A stretch of 64,000 nucleotides of DNA from Blastobasis lacticolella. Its lineage: Eukaryota; Arthropoda; Insecta; Lepidoptera; Blastobasidae. A program made the position numbers and the translations under genes. The notes beneath the pieces were generated by a model, which worked only from the letters and a program-made list of their open reading frames with translations, was not told where the DNA came from and did no database searches. Positions 33,390 through 44,229 of the stretch are shown piece by piece. Numbering within the stretch: position 1 is the first letter of the stretch; the number at the start of each line of letters is the position of its first letter. The stretch covers positions 3,755,057 to 3,819,056 of the forward strand of contig LR990043.1 in assembly GCA_905147135.1 (NCBI GenBank), in the 5' to 3' direction.

Positions 33390-34364
33390 TACACTATAAA
33401 AATATCAAAACAAGACGACTATGTCGCCAACGATCAAATATATTGAAATTAATTATTGATAATATCTAGTGTTTACCACTAAGAAATCGGGTGAAATCTA
33501 AATGATACAATATTCATAATCTTGACCATCATCCAAACAGTCAATACCCCTATCCTGCTTCTTCTCTTCTCCAATTCGCCTGATGTTCGGTATCCTCACG
33601 TCGTAAGCCTCGGTTGGCTCTCATGTCCGACTCAGCGATGTCAACCCATTCATTTTTGTATCTCCCAAGGAGAGGTGTGTTATCAATCAAGGAGACGCGT
33701 TCAGAATTTCAATGAGAGGGCATAGAGCAACATCAGCAGCATCAATTTTTTTGACAAGCTGAATGTATGTATTATAGCCCTTCATGAATATTTTGGACGT
33801 GGCCGAAATCAGAACTAACGTCGCCTTCTAGTAAAGTGTCACTTTTGACAAACAGATGAAGTTGGTGTTGACAATCACGTCCTCATCCAAGTATCAAAAG
33901 ATAAATATGTAATAATCACAGAGGTCAAAATCAAAATCAAAATCAAAATTTCTTTATTGATTAGGACAAAAAATATCTCTTTCAATCGTCAAAAATGAGG
34001 GGGATAGGAAAGTAGGAAGGAAACACACAGTGACACGCTGACCGCCCTATGACCGTAGATAAACGTATCCCTCGCCAACCGAACCGTGCTCGACAATGCC
34101 AGGCAGAGCCGGAACGCTATATTATATTATATAGGTATGTCTAGTATATTAAGAAAAAAAAAAAAAAAAAAAAACACCTAAAACTACAGCAAGAGTAAGC
34201 CAGTCCACCAAGGCAGCACCCGTTCACGAGTATAACGCAGGGCCCAGCCATCGTCCAATTCAACCATATTTGAGGGAAAAGAGCGACCCGGCCCCCACGC
34301 CACCGCCAGACAGACTTTTAAGTGAGCGTGCATCACACATGCTGTATGTGGTAGGTAGTCGCTA

Positions 34365-34628
34365 CCACCCTACTCTATCCTATCCCTTCCCTATCGCTAC
34401 CTTACCCCTACCCTATCCTACCATTGCCTTAACCCTACCACTACCTTACCCCTACCCTACCACTATCTTACCCCGACCCTACGACTACCTTACCCCTACC
34501 CTACCACTATCTTACACCGACCCTACCACTATCTTACCCCTACCCAACCCTATACTACCTTACCTCTATCTTACTCCAACCCTACCCTACCCTACCCCTA
34601 CTCTAACTACTACCCTACCCCTACCCTA
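34365..34628. repeat. CCCTA-rich minisatellite
   Basis: Degenerate tandem array of 'taccctaccactaccttacccc'-type units, C-rich on + and G-rich on - with many GGG tracts. It is not the insect telomere repeat (TTAGG). The 119-codon frame crossing it is an artefact. The - strand could form G-quadruplexes. Confidence 0.8.
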
Positions 34629-34828
34629 GCGCAGACAGGAGACACCATGTGTGGGAGAGGAAGGAAAATTAACGCCGCTTCCAAGGTGGTTCTCCGTGGG
34701 GAAAAGAAACGGCAAGAAACCCACAGAGCCTACGTTAATTCTTTTTTTTTTTAAACATATCTTATGTACTAATACATTATTTGTCCTATATACTATCTTA
34801 AAAGTAAATACCTGTATAGAACAGCAGT

Positions 34829-35761
34829 TCAGTACCATGGACTTTTGTCATTTACATATTCAAATATACTATAATAACTTTTTTGACATAATTTGTTTTT
34901 TATAGCGACTTTAAATTTATTCAATGGTAAATTCTGAATATCTGTTGGAACCTTATTATAAAAGCTTACACATTGACCCATAAATGATTTGTGGACTTTG
35001 GCTAGACGACAAGCACCAGCAACAAGCTTATCTTTATTTCTCGTATTAATATTATGAACATCACTATTCTTCTTAAATAAGTGTAAATTTTTATGAACAT
35101 ACATTAAGTTCTCATATATATATTGTGACGGCATTGTCATTATATCAATATTCCTGAATTTATCTCTTAGTGAAGTTCTAGGTCTCAATTGATAAAACGC
35201 GCGAATAGCCCTTTTCTGCAATACAAATACATTGTGCCAGTCGGCAGCGTGTCCCCACAGCAGTATGCCATAGGCCATAATACTGTGGAAATAACTAAAG
35301 TAAACTAATCTTGCTGTAGCCTCGTCAGAAATACCCCGTATTTTCTTTACAGCATATGCTGCAGAACTTAGCCGTTTCGCCAATTTATCAATGTGAGGAC
35401 CCCATTGCAATTTATTATCCAGAGTAAAGCCTAAAAATACTGTAGAATCAACAAGATTCAAATTTTTGCCTTTTATTTGTACATTAGTGGGCACTGATCT
35501 AACATTTGGCAAAGAGAATTTTATACATTTTGTTTTCTTGCCATTCAGTAATAAATTATTAACCGTAAACCAGTTTACCACTTCTGCAATAGCCTTGTTC
35601 ACGTCTTCATATGTTAATTGTTGTCTTTTTACTTTAAACACTAAAGATGTATCGTCCGCGAACAAGACAATTTCATGGGTATCTTTTACAAAGTACGGTA
35701 AGTCATTTACATAAACAAGAAACAAAAACGGGCCCAAAATAGATCCCTGGGGGACACCCAT
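34829..35761 (-). pseudogene. LINE reverse transcriptase, C-terminal part
   Basis: 310 codons starting at the RT core motif GVPQGSILGPFLFLVYVNDL, then the catalytic FADDTSLVF (FADD box), then thumb-like and C-terminal sequence (LLWGHAADWHNVFVLQKRAI, NTRNKDKLVAGACRLAKVHK). The N-terminal RT blocks before GVPQGS are missing because of an internal deletion, so the element cannot be active. The C-terminus resembles CR1/Daphne/Zenon-type elements of Lepidoptera; the clade is uncertain. Confidence 0.8.
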
Positions 35762-35807
35762 AGAGACAACAGATACTGGAAAAGTAACTTATTTGTTACT
35801 TTTCCAG

Positions 35808-37017
35808 TTTCACTATTTATTATCTGCCATGTGGATTTTACTACATCTGTGCTATTTTTTAGTTTGTGTTTAACGAAATTCGATTTAGCTGTAGCACAAA
35901 CGCGTTTAAATAACTTCGAATAATGTTTAACATACTCAGCAAATTCTACGCTATTATTATACGCCCGTTCTGCATAGAGCTCATATAATTTATTTCTACT
36001 CTTATGTATTCCTGCTGTCGCCCAATCGCTAAACATAAGTTTGCTGTTTACTGACTTCACTTTTGGTTTGAATATACTATTACTTTCAGTTTTTGTCATG
36101 TGTAAAACTGAATTATAATATTCATTTGTATCATCAAAATACTTTAAATTAGATGATTTCTCTATAATGTTATTTCTAAAACTGTTTAGACGGTTGTTGT
36201 TAATTGGTACAAATTTGATAGTATTTTTTGTTTCTTTCCTCATATTAACATTAAACACAGCTAATTGACCACAATGATCGGATTGTAATTTGTTTATTAC
36301 AGACTGGCTACATGCCTGGATATCACAAAAAATGTTGTCTAGACAAGTTGATGTAGTACTTGTTATTCTAGTAGGCTCTAAAAATAAGTTGATTAAATTA
36401 TGACACTTAAATAATGATATTAGCCTACCAGTATATTTACAAGATACGTCTAATAAATCTATATTAAAATCTCCACAAACAACAATATTTTTATTACAAT
36501 TGCTAACTTTAATAAGGGCTTCATCCATAATTTTCTCGAACATATCAAATGATGAAGCCGGAGGTCTGTATACGCTCATTACAATAAGTCGCTCAAGTTC
36601 TATACAGGCAATTTCAGCAGATCGTTCAACAGACAGCTTGACAATATCAGTGCGTTCCTTGCATTTTAGGCAATTACGAGCAAGTATTAGGGAACCTCCA
36701 TGAATTGCCTGCCCTCTTGTGAACGAACTTGCAAGTTTGTGGTTGTTAAAGCCAAATATGAGCTGGTGATCTTTTAACCAATGTTCAGTAATGCAAAAAA
36801 TATCAACATTCTCACCGTTCATGAATAGCTCAACTTCCAATTCTTTATTCGTCATGCCTTGGATATTTTGATGTACTAAGTTAACTATACAATTTTGTTT
36901 ATTATTATAACATTTTACTTTACGTACATCCAAAGGCTTATTACCACTATTTACTAATGACTTTATGCCAGAGCAGTCCTGTATATTCTGAACAATATCA
37001 AAAGATTTACTGTTCAA
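35808..37017 (-). pseudogene. LINE apurinic-type endonuclease domain
   Basis: Frame of about 400 meaningful codons with endonuclease motifs in order: LVHQNIQGM, ITEHW (catalytic Glu), SVYRPPASS, VCGDFNIDLL (Asp/Asn) and SDHCG (Asp-His). It continues to STWQIINSETGK, where it meets a 14-bp perfect inverted repeat and the RT deletion. The last ~25 codons of the raw frame are out-of-frame translation of the GVPQGS region. Confidence 0.8.
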
Positions 37018-38474
37018 GTCTAACAGTGGACTGTTATATGCTGCTGATATGATACAGGATGGCTCCTTTGTCTAGTTTCTATATACCCATTCTATATACC
37101 CGGCCCTTTATAGGTCGTTAAATGAAGTATTATTGAACTTACTCCATAGATCTTCTGTTCAAAAAGCAACAAACAGTTTAATTATTGGCGATGGTTCCAT
37201 GACAACCAGTTCTCAATTTATTCTTCGTCAAAATATTTATTTTAAATATAATAATGCCTATTGTATGAAAATGGTTTGGGAATGGGAAAAGTCAAAAAAC
37301 ACATTAAAAAATTTCTCCACGCTATCTCCCAATTTCTCCAGTATGACGAAAAAATTATCCAATGTGGCAACACTGTCAACAAGAATTTATATCTTCAAAA
37401 GAGAAGATTATATTTTCGATTGCTCTATGCTCCAAAATCTTTGGTTTTGAGCAATAATCTAGAACTCTCAGTCACAAATTTAAAAAAAGTAACAATTGGC
37501 AATAGCAGAAGGTTCGAATGGGTACTTAACAACTTATATCCTTCTCTATCAGACATGTCATATGAACCATTAAAAAAGGAAACAAAATATAGATTGTGAC
37601 TCAAGCTGTAAGTAGGCTCTAAAGTCGAATATATTTGCAGCAAATTCTATAGTTTAATATCCGTGTGACGTCACGGGCCGGCCTTCAGGGTTCCCAACCC
37701 AGCGATTTCTTCCACAAATTTAGGGGTATGTGGGATTAGATATTTTAGATAATGTTCATATTGTTGGGGTATATTTAGTGGCTTAGGTACTTTGTTTATA
37801 TTTAATTTTACATAAAATTATTAAGGCAGATTAGAATATAGCTTTAGACGCTGTCTAAAAAGTGAAGCGACTTAGGAAATTATAAGCTTGATTGACATCA
37901 ACAAGTTATCAACCTGATTTAGAATAATGAAGACGTCCATCTTTTAGCTCCTATCTTGTTGTATACAGACGGTCCTCATTATTCAATCAGTTATGCTTAG
38001 GTATCTACTTGTTGATTTCAATAAATCTTATAATTTCGCTGGTTGCTAAACTTCTTAGACAGAGTTTAACACATTAAGTTCACAGATGTTGTACGCGTAC
38101 AAGGAAGGAGACTAATGTCTTAGAGGCCAGCTCAGGACATTTCTTTTGTTATAAAATTGTTCAGCAGCGTTTGCTGTTTTTTGATTTACGTGCCAAACGT
38201 GGAGTTTGTGACAAACCCCCCACTAGTTTATAGCAGGCTTAAATACTGAAGTGCAGTTACAATACAATTTTTTACTTATATTTATGGGTAAATATTTTAG
38301 GACTTAGTCTCCCATTTCAGGCAAATAACGCCTTTTTTTCTTGTATCCCTGTCCGCATCGCCCGCATTTTATGCTGGTATCCCTAACTACTGACAATGCG
38401 GTGCGGCTTTGCGGTGCGGCCAGTGCGGGTAGTGAACGCACTCCTATACAAACTCATACAAAGCAACCCGAAAT

Positions 38475-38600
38475 CCGCACGCGCCGCACGCATCGCATTG
38501 AGATATTGCTGACGTTGCTGATGGCATGGCCACACTGGCCGCACCGCACGCACCGCAATTGCGGGCAGGGATGCCAACTGTGTATCATGGTTTGGTCCAC
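38475..38600 (+). mobile_element. 5'-end fragment of Harbinger-like element fused to copy A
   Basis: 'ccgcacgcgccgcacgcatc' to 'gcgggcagggatgccaactg' equals the subterminal 5' part of copies A-C, joined directly to the 3' part of copy A. Homology ends near 38,600. The sequence from there to about 39,640 holds the likely promoter side of the 39,655 gene and nothing else recognisable. Confidence 0.6.
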
Positions 38601-39654
38601 GGGGTGGAAACGCAGTATCCAGAGTCATAAACTTAGTAAAAGCGACCGCCAGCATCGAGTGGCTGTCAAATAACTTTTTAAATATAATTTTACATACTAG
38701 ACATCCCGGTTGGATACAAAAATATCACCAATATGTGCAGATAATAAAAAATATTATAATATCTTTAAATTATGTTTATACATTTTCAGAATAAAATTAA
38801 TGTACCTATATAAATAATACGCGAAAGTTCTTTTTTTATAAACATTTACTACTGATACCTTGTATCCAAAGCCAAACCGAACTTCTAGAAAAAGAAACTA
38901 CTTTTTGACAGAAATTGTTTTTTTTTGTATTTTCGTGAATTCCAATTTGTTATTGTAATATAATAGATTCCTATCGGCTTCTATTTGAATTTTTGAGCAA
39001 TGTTTCAATATCGCTTTGTCGTGAGAGGATGCCCAGTGAGGGAAACATTGTGAAATTGGCCAACTCCAGCACTTGCGAAATATAGTTAAAATAACTCAAA
39101 CCTCATAGTCCAACATAGTGTTTTCACTGCCACAGAAAACTCTGTTATTTATAAAAGTAAGTAGTATATTACAATTTAAGTTTTTAACAAGGGTATAATG
39201 TTCATATTTGTGCCATGTTGTCCTTTTCCTTTCACCTTTACTTTTCATGGATTAGCAATAGGACTTCTACATTAGTGGAAGACTTCTACATCATCCCTAT
39301 TTTTTCATTGGTGGTTCAAAAGTGAGAATATCAGTAAATTGCCGTTTTACATAAATTATTCCTAATATAATGTTTTAAACTATTGCGGTTATTATTACAC
39401 ATTTTAAGGTTATGTTTCGTTCCGGGTTTCCTACCGCGTCCCGTGACCATGATGCATGCAACTGTGTCGAAATATCGGGCTACTCGTCAACAAAGGTATG
39501 CAATAGGTAACCCGGAACATAACCTTAAAATTATACCGAATGTTTCATTGTAAGCATTCATAGAATATAATTATTAGACAAAACCTTTCCTTGCCGCTCC
39601 CTTTAACTATGAATACTTAACATTCCTGTTTCCATTTTCCAGGTGTTTTGAGGA

Positions 39655-39700
39655 ATGATCAATCAAGATTATGACCACGAATACCCAGAGGCCTACTATG
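39655..39700 (+). CDS. Unrecognised small spliced gene, exon 1 (coding)
   Basis: ATG at 39655, 12 nt after a good acceptor 'tccattttccag' (exon from 39643), so a non-coding exon probably precedes it. It encodes MINQDYDHEYPEAYY and one base of a split codon, then donor GTAATT. It joins the exon at 39873 in frame after a 172-nt intron. With the next two exons it gives a 111-residue protein in which I recognise no family. The acidic/aromatic N-terminus is the only local feature. Confidence 0.5.
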
Positions 39701-39872
39701 GTAATTGTTTTAATTGAAAAGTATACTATATTATTGTAAACTTATTTTGTTTGGTTATTATATTGGGCTAACAAGCTTAACTGGTATTAAGTGCATTTAT
39801 TTTATGTGTAAACACTTCTTAAAAATTTTGTATATTTATTGACCGTGTTGACATTTAAAGTATTTCTTACAG

Positions 39873-40099
39873 AAAAATTAATTGGCCCTTGTAATAAGCG
39901 AGACTTATTTGGATATAAGTACCTACCTACATTTATGCCTGTACCAAAACATGAATTATTATTAGGTAAATATAAGCAAAGGCTAAACAAGACTTCTATA
40001 TGGCCAAACTTATATTTGAAGTGCACTATTATTTGTTCGAGTCATCAATTTATTTTTGCTTTTGATAGTACACATCCTCTTGATAATGGACATCTACAG
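39873..40099 (+). CDS. Unrecognised small spliced gene, exon 2
   Basis: Acceptor 'tatttcttacag', donor GTGTAC after CTACAG (weak but usable). It encodes EKLIGPCNKRDLFGYKYLPT, FMPVPKHELLLGKYKQRLNK and a hydrophobic stretch (LYLKCTIICSSHQFIFAFD), ending DNGHLQ. It is exactly 75 codons after the split codon. A short secretory or membrane segment is possible, but the hydrophobic part has charged neighbours and looks more like a buried beta region. No known motif was recognised. Confidence 0.55.
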
Positions 40100-40172
40100 G
40101 TGTACACAGGTTTGCACTGGTACATTGGTACTACGATGACATTAATGCTTCATTATTGACTTTTACTTTCAG

Positions 40173-40235
40173 GTAGATGGTGTCGAACACAACTTGAGAA
40201 CATTCTGTGATCCTGCGGTGATTATTTTAAATTGA
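40173..40235 (+). CDS. Unrecognised small spliced gene, exon 3 and stop
   Basis: Acceptor 'cttttactttcag' after a 73-nt intron, then 20 codons VDGVEHNLRTFCDPAVIILN and TGA. An AATAAA at 40340-40345 follows about 105 nt later and would give a normal 3' end. Three open exons in one phase series, two short introns with consensus ends and a placed polyadenylation signal argue for a real gene in the middle of a transposon-rich tract. Confidence 0.55.
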   Translation, partial: VDGVEHNLRTFCDPAVIILN

Positions 40236-40546
40236 GAGGCGCTTTACTATTACTTTGTAATTAATTTCTAGACAAATTATATGTATGTTAATTATGTGCC
40301 ATTTGTGTTTTCTTTAATATAAGAATTAGAATTCAGTAATAATAAAGTACAATATGAAATTCGAGAAAATGTAATCGATGTGGCATCCCTAGCCAAATCG
40401 CAATCGATAGATTGTTATGTTGATATGACCGCAGCACTAGCACTTGTCAAAATTGTTATGTCAAACTATACGTCAAAACCGATGCTGGCGGTTTTCTCTA
40501 CGACGTCCGTGTCTCTATGGACGCTTCCCATCTGATCTATAGTAAT

Positions 40547-40800
40547 CTGTGGTTTGGTCTAATAAATGACACTTCAAAATAACGCTTAGATGGTAACCCC
40601 GATTGCTCTTTCTCTTTGCTCTAAAAAAAATTACATCTTTGCTGACTGTCGGTACGGGTTATCCCTCTATATTTATAATATTAGTTCATTAAAGTATCAT
40701 TTAATTTCTTGTAATGGATATTGATGAAGACATGTTGTTTGTTGGCCGATGAAGAGGAACGTAAACCGAAATAACGTCAAGCATAGGTTCATAAAATAAA
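40547..40800 (+). mobile_element. Decayed fragment of the Harbinger-like element
   Basis: 'gacacttcaaaataacgctt agatggtaacc' and a broken version of the 52-codon frame ('atggatattgatgaagacat' followed by a frameshift, then 'gatgaagaggaacgtaaacc') match copies A and B with many changes, so it is an older copy. Confidence 0.6.
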
Positions 40801-41269
40801 TATGAAGAGACCAATATCTTTTGATTACATTCGTATGTTAAAAATCTAGTTTCATAGTTTCCGAGATATTCTCAAGCCCTATTTGACAAAACAACATACA
40901 AAGTTTAGAAGGGCTGTAGTGCCAGAAAAAGACTGGTAGTTTGTTTAAGGTAAGCATATATTATTAATTGGTACGTATTTACATATTTCCTACATTATTA
41001 TTAGGTACTATTAATTATTTACACTCCGTTGCAAAAAAACGGACAAATAGGTCAACTTTCATACAATCCTTCGAAGGGCATTTAAAATGGTAACGCGGGC
41101 AAAAGCTAAACTGTCATAAAAACGATTTCTACGCGGGCGTGCTTGCGGGCAAAAGCTGGTCAAAATATATTTCCAGTTTTATTGATCTAAAAAATACTTT
41201 TCTTTGTTCTATTTCAATTTCAAAAACATCTTTATATCATAACATTATTACTTACTTATTTCAGATATA

Positions 41270-41745
41270 TTACTGTTCAAATTTGTACAAGCGTTCAAAC
41301 GGTCTGCACGAGTTGGATTGAGCAGAGCAACTATACCTACGAGGGGCCACGAGTTGCTGATACATACAAAATCAAAATGCATATTTAAAAAGCGTGTAAA
41401 GGAACATTATGTGCCTGAATGTTATACAATACCTGTATTTATTTTATTATGTATATATGTATGTGTATTTATAAATATACTGTATTGTGTGTATTTAGTA
41501 TCTCATTTATAATTGATGTAGTTTATTAAATATAGATATGTTTTTAAACTAATGCGCACGTCTCATCCCCTATAATCTATAATGTCCCTCTTCTATAGGC
41601 CTGCTGGAAGAGAGTTCTTCTTAGAAATAAGTAGTGCCTATTGTGTCGTCTTTAATTTTGTAATTTCTGTATACTATATTGTATGCAAAAATTATTATTT
41701 TTTATATTGTGTGCAATAAATTGTTAAATAAATAAATACAACAAA
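41270..41745 (+). mobile_element. 5'-truncated LINE, 3' end
   Basis: Ends with 'aggcctgctggaagagagtt', 'agaaataagtagtgcctatt' and 'gtgcaataaattgttaaata' before '(aaat)n', the 3' end of a common lepidopteran non-LTR element. A short terminal piece of the coding region may remain at 41,318-41,400 (RGHELLIHTKSKCIFKKRV). Confidence 0.55.
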
Positions 41746-41870
41746 GAGTAACATCTAGGATCTACGAGCTCATCTAACTTAAAAGGTCGTCAATTACAAT
41801 CAAATTACAATAATTTTTAGGACCTAAATGGTTTACTGTAAACATTTAAGTTTTATTCAATACTAGCAGC

Positions 41871-42615
41871 CGCCCCGGCTTCGCACGAGTACCACTACGG
41901 GTACACGGTTTACTTTCAAGCGAAAATTATTCGATTCCTCACACGACCGCTGCGTAGGGAGCCGACCGCGTGAGTAAGCCGCGCGGCACTTTATTTCTTG
42001 ACATTGACTCCCCTCCACGTACCCCGTGCTGCCTAGATAGTCGAGCGGACTGAGCGGCGAACACGCGACTTTTTTCTAATATTCACATTTTTAACTCGTG
42101 ATATCTTTCGAATGGAATGTCTGAATTGAATAATTCAAAAAGTTATATAAAGGTATTGAAGCAGTCGTGAATATAAAGTAATTGATTTTGATAAGGATTA
42201 TAGCTAAGGTACAAATAAAGAGCGTTTTTTAGCGGCGGCATTTCAATTAAATTTTAAAAATAAATAAACCATTATTGTGACATAACTATAATAGTTAGAC
42301 ATATACTGTCGCAACACTTTTTGTAGATAATGATGTGTTCTGCAAAGTCGTAGTACATTATTTTGTTCTATCATCAATAGTTTTCGCAGCACACGCGTTG
42401 TAAGGAATTTTTTGGGTATTTTTTACACTTTGGATTACATTATTGGAGTTTTAGTAATGATCCATAATTTTTTAGACAATATAATATAGCTTATGTCACC
42501 CGGGGATAGTGTAGCTTCCCAACGGTGAAAGAATTTTTGAAATCGGTCCTGTAGTTTCGAAGCCTATTCAATACAAACAAACAAAAATCAAACCTTTCCT
42601 CTTTATAATATTATT
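41871..42615 (+). mobile_element. Lepidopteran dispersed retroposon ('agcagccgccccggcttcgc' family)
   Basis: Begins 'agcagccgccccggcttcgc', contains 'ggtacacggtttactttcaa' and ends 'gaagcctattcaatacaaac', 'cctctttataatattatta'. It is a non-coding dispersed element about 745 bp long. From 42,616 to about 43,000 nothing recognisable is seen. Confidence 0.55.
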
Positions 42616-43009
42616 ATTCAATATCTACTTAGTTACTTTTGGGTTTTGAATTTTTGAGGTACTTAGGATTTGAATTTTTCTTACTAAGAAGGTTGTCAAA
42701 ATAATGACCACACTACAATATTTTTGAGTAAATGTTTTATTTTAAATATCGAATTTTTATTCAATAGCTACATTATTAACGGTTTTGAAACTGTCTCCCA
42801 ACAGCCGTGTCATTCTATTGCTGAAAGATAGGTATCTCCTACTATTGAGTACGTCTCAGCCTGAACTTCGAGTTGTAATAGCATTATAAGAGTAGGTATA
42901 GTATTCTGTACTATACTCACTCTTATACTAGTATTGCGCACGAAAGTTAGCTGAGTCCTGATATGTAGATCTACAAATTACAGAAAGATACATTGAATTA
43001 TCAATGTTC

Positions 43010-43345
43010 ATGCTTTGCTTCTTGGCTTTACAAAGCAGACACTTTTTGTGCTGGTAAGTGTATGTCATCGCCGTCGCCGCCGCTGACACCGGGTCTATCT
43101 GATTGTCTGAGTTTGTGGCACTATATAACTCTTTACAGCGGTATGCCTATGCATACCGGCCATACGAATGGATCTGGCAAACTGCGTTTAGATTATAAAA
43201 TTCTTTGGCCGGGTTTACATAAAAAGACGTAAATTCGAAAATTTCAGAACAAGGCGACTATGGAGTGACCAACTAGAAAAAGTTACTGAATTTATTAATT
43301 CTTAATGTTTAGTGTGTAGCACTAAGAAATCGGGTGTTATGTTAA
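43010..43345 (+). mobile_element. Possible old Harbinger-like fragment
   Basis: 'gaacaaggcgactatggagt gaccaa' and 'cactaagaaatcgggtg' match 'aacaagacgactatggagtc' and the same 'cactaagaaatcgggtg' in copies A and B (46,230-46,320). The upstream part (43,010-43,230) may encode a decayed transposase section but is not confidently aligned. From 43,346 to about 44,080 nothing recognisable is seen. Confidence 0.4.
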
Positions 43346-44084
43346 TTTACACGTTTAATAAATTGAGTAATTAAACGTGTAATAACACTAAGAAATAAAA
43401 ACGGACCTCTTTCCTGATACAGGCAGGTTTAGGTACCAACAATCGTGACTAAGCCTTCGATATTATCCGCGATGTCTCACACCACATAAACCATACATCT
43501 AACATGTGTAAACAAGCTCAGCAATTTTGCGGGCTCAGTACTCTAGGGTGTTCCCAAGGGTAGGTGAACTAGGAACGGGTTAACAATGAAACCAGTCGAA
43601 GTCCAGATTCAAAAAAGGTAAATTAAAAATTCACATCACAAATTATACACGGTACATATCACTACCGCGATGTAAAAGGTAGGCAGCGCCATCTAGTGAC
43701 ATCAAGCGGAACTATATATAAAATGTATGACTAAAACAGTGTGATGTTAAAATACGTTCAACAATGTGCATAATATGGAAGATGCGAATATTGTAATTGA
43801 AATGGAAATAAGTCAATACAACAAGCTGAACGTTTGTTTAACTTAATGAAACTTAACAACAGTAATTCGAGTAGTAAATCAGGATTCAGGACTAGACCCT
43901 ACTCGCCGGACTCATGCAGCACGGATCCAAAATAATTGAACTTCTATGTTCTATTGCCATTTACGCTGTTTATACGAATGGTTTCAAGATCCGCGCTGCA
44001 GCTAGCCATATAGGTCTTCTTTTGGCGACGTTCAGCTTCAAACCACAGTAGATCTGTATATAATACCTGTATTTGATCCGTATA

Positions 44085-44175
44085 TCCCCTAGTGTTGCTG
44101 ATGTCCATAGGCGGCGGTGACCACTTTCCATCAGGTGGCCCGCTTGCCTGGTTCTCAGCCGTATAAATAAAATTA
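44085..44175 (+). mobile_element. Jockey-type 3' tail
   Basis: 'gtgttgctgatgtccatagg', 'cggcggtgaccactttccat' and 'caggtggcccgcttgcctgg' match, in the opposite orientation, the 3' tail of the Jockey copy at 61,058-61,160. Confidence 0.65.
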
Positions 44176-44229
44176 TACAAATTTCAATATGTAATAATCT
44201 CAACAGTGTGGCTTCTGCACCACCCGTTA

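Larger units (their letters stand above)
33927..37070 (-). mobile_element. CR1/Jockey-like LINE inserted in Harbinger-like copy A
   Basis: The paralogous copy B reads 'cacagaggtctagtttct' across this point (46,760-46,777). In copy A, 'cacagaggtc' and 'gtctagtttct' are separated by 3,144 bp, giving an exact insertion with a 3-bp GTC duplication. The 3' end is at the left, with an (AAAATC)n tail on the + strand at 33,927-33,950. It carries endonuclease and partial reverse transcriptase frames, an A22 tract near 34,153-34,175 and a minisatellite. No ORF1 is seen, so it is 5'-truncated, and it has an internal deletion at 35,775-35,808. Confidence 0.8.
32860..38474 (+). mobile_element. PIF/Harbinger-like element, copy A, split by a LINE
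   Basis: Starts with the end sequence AGCTACGCGTCGACTAGCCC and GC-rich subterminal repeats (CCGCACGCGCCGCACGC). It runs through a 52-codon frame and continues beyond the LINE at 33927-37070 to the 3' sub-end 'cataaagcaacccgaaat'-type sequence. The usual 3' terminus is missing: at 38474/38475 the sequence jumps to the subterminal part of a 5' end. Without the LINE it would be about 2.47 kb, close to copy B (2.57 kb). The superfamily assignment rests on the short N-terminal transposase-like frame and is tentative. Confidence 0.6.

Noticed and set aside
34365..34628. Telomere-like array
   Set aside because: Insect telomeres are TTAGG; the CCCTA-type units here are irregular and lie inside a LINE.
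34270..34629. 119-codon open frame of Pro/Tyr/Leu/Thr repeats
   Set aside because: It is translation of the CCCTA-type minisatellite; the repeat is open in several frames and no real protein is implied.
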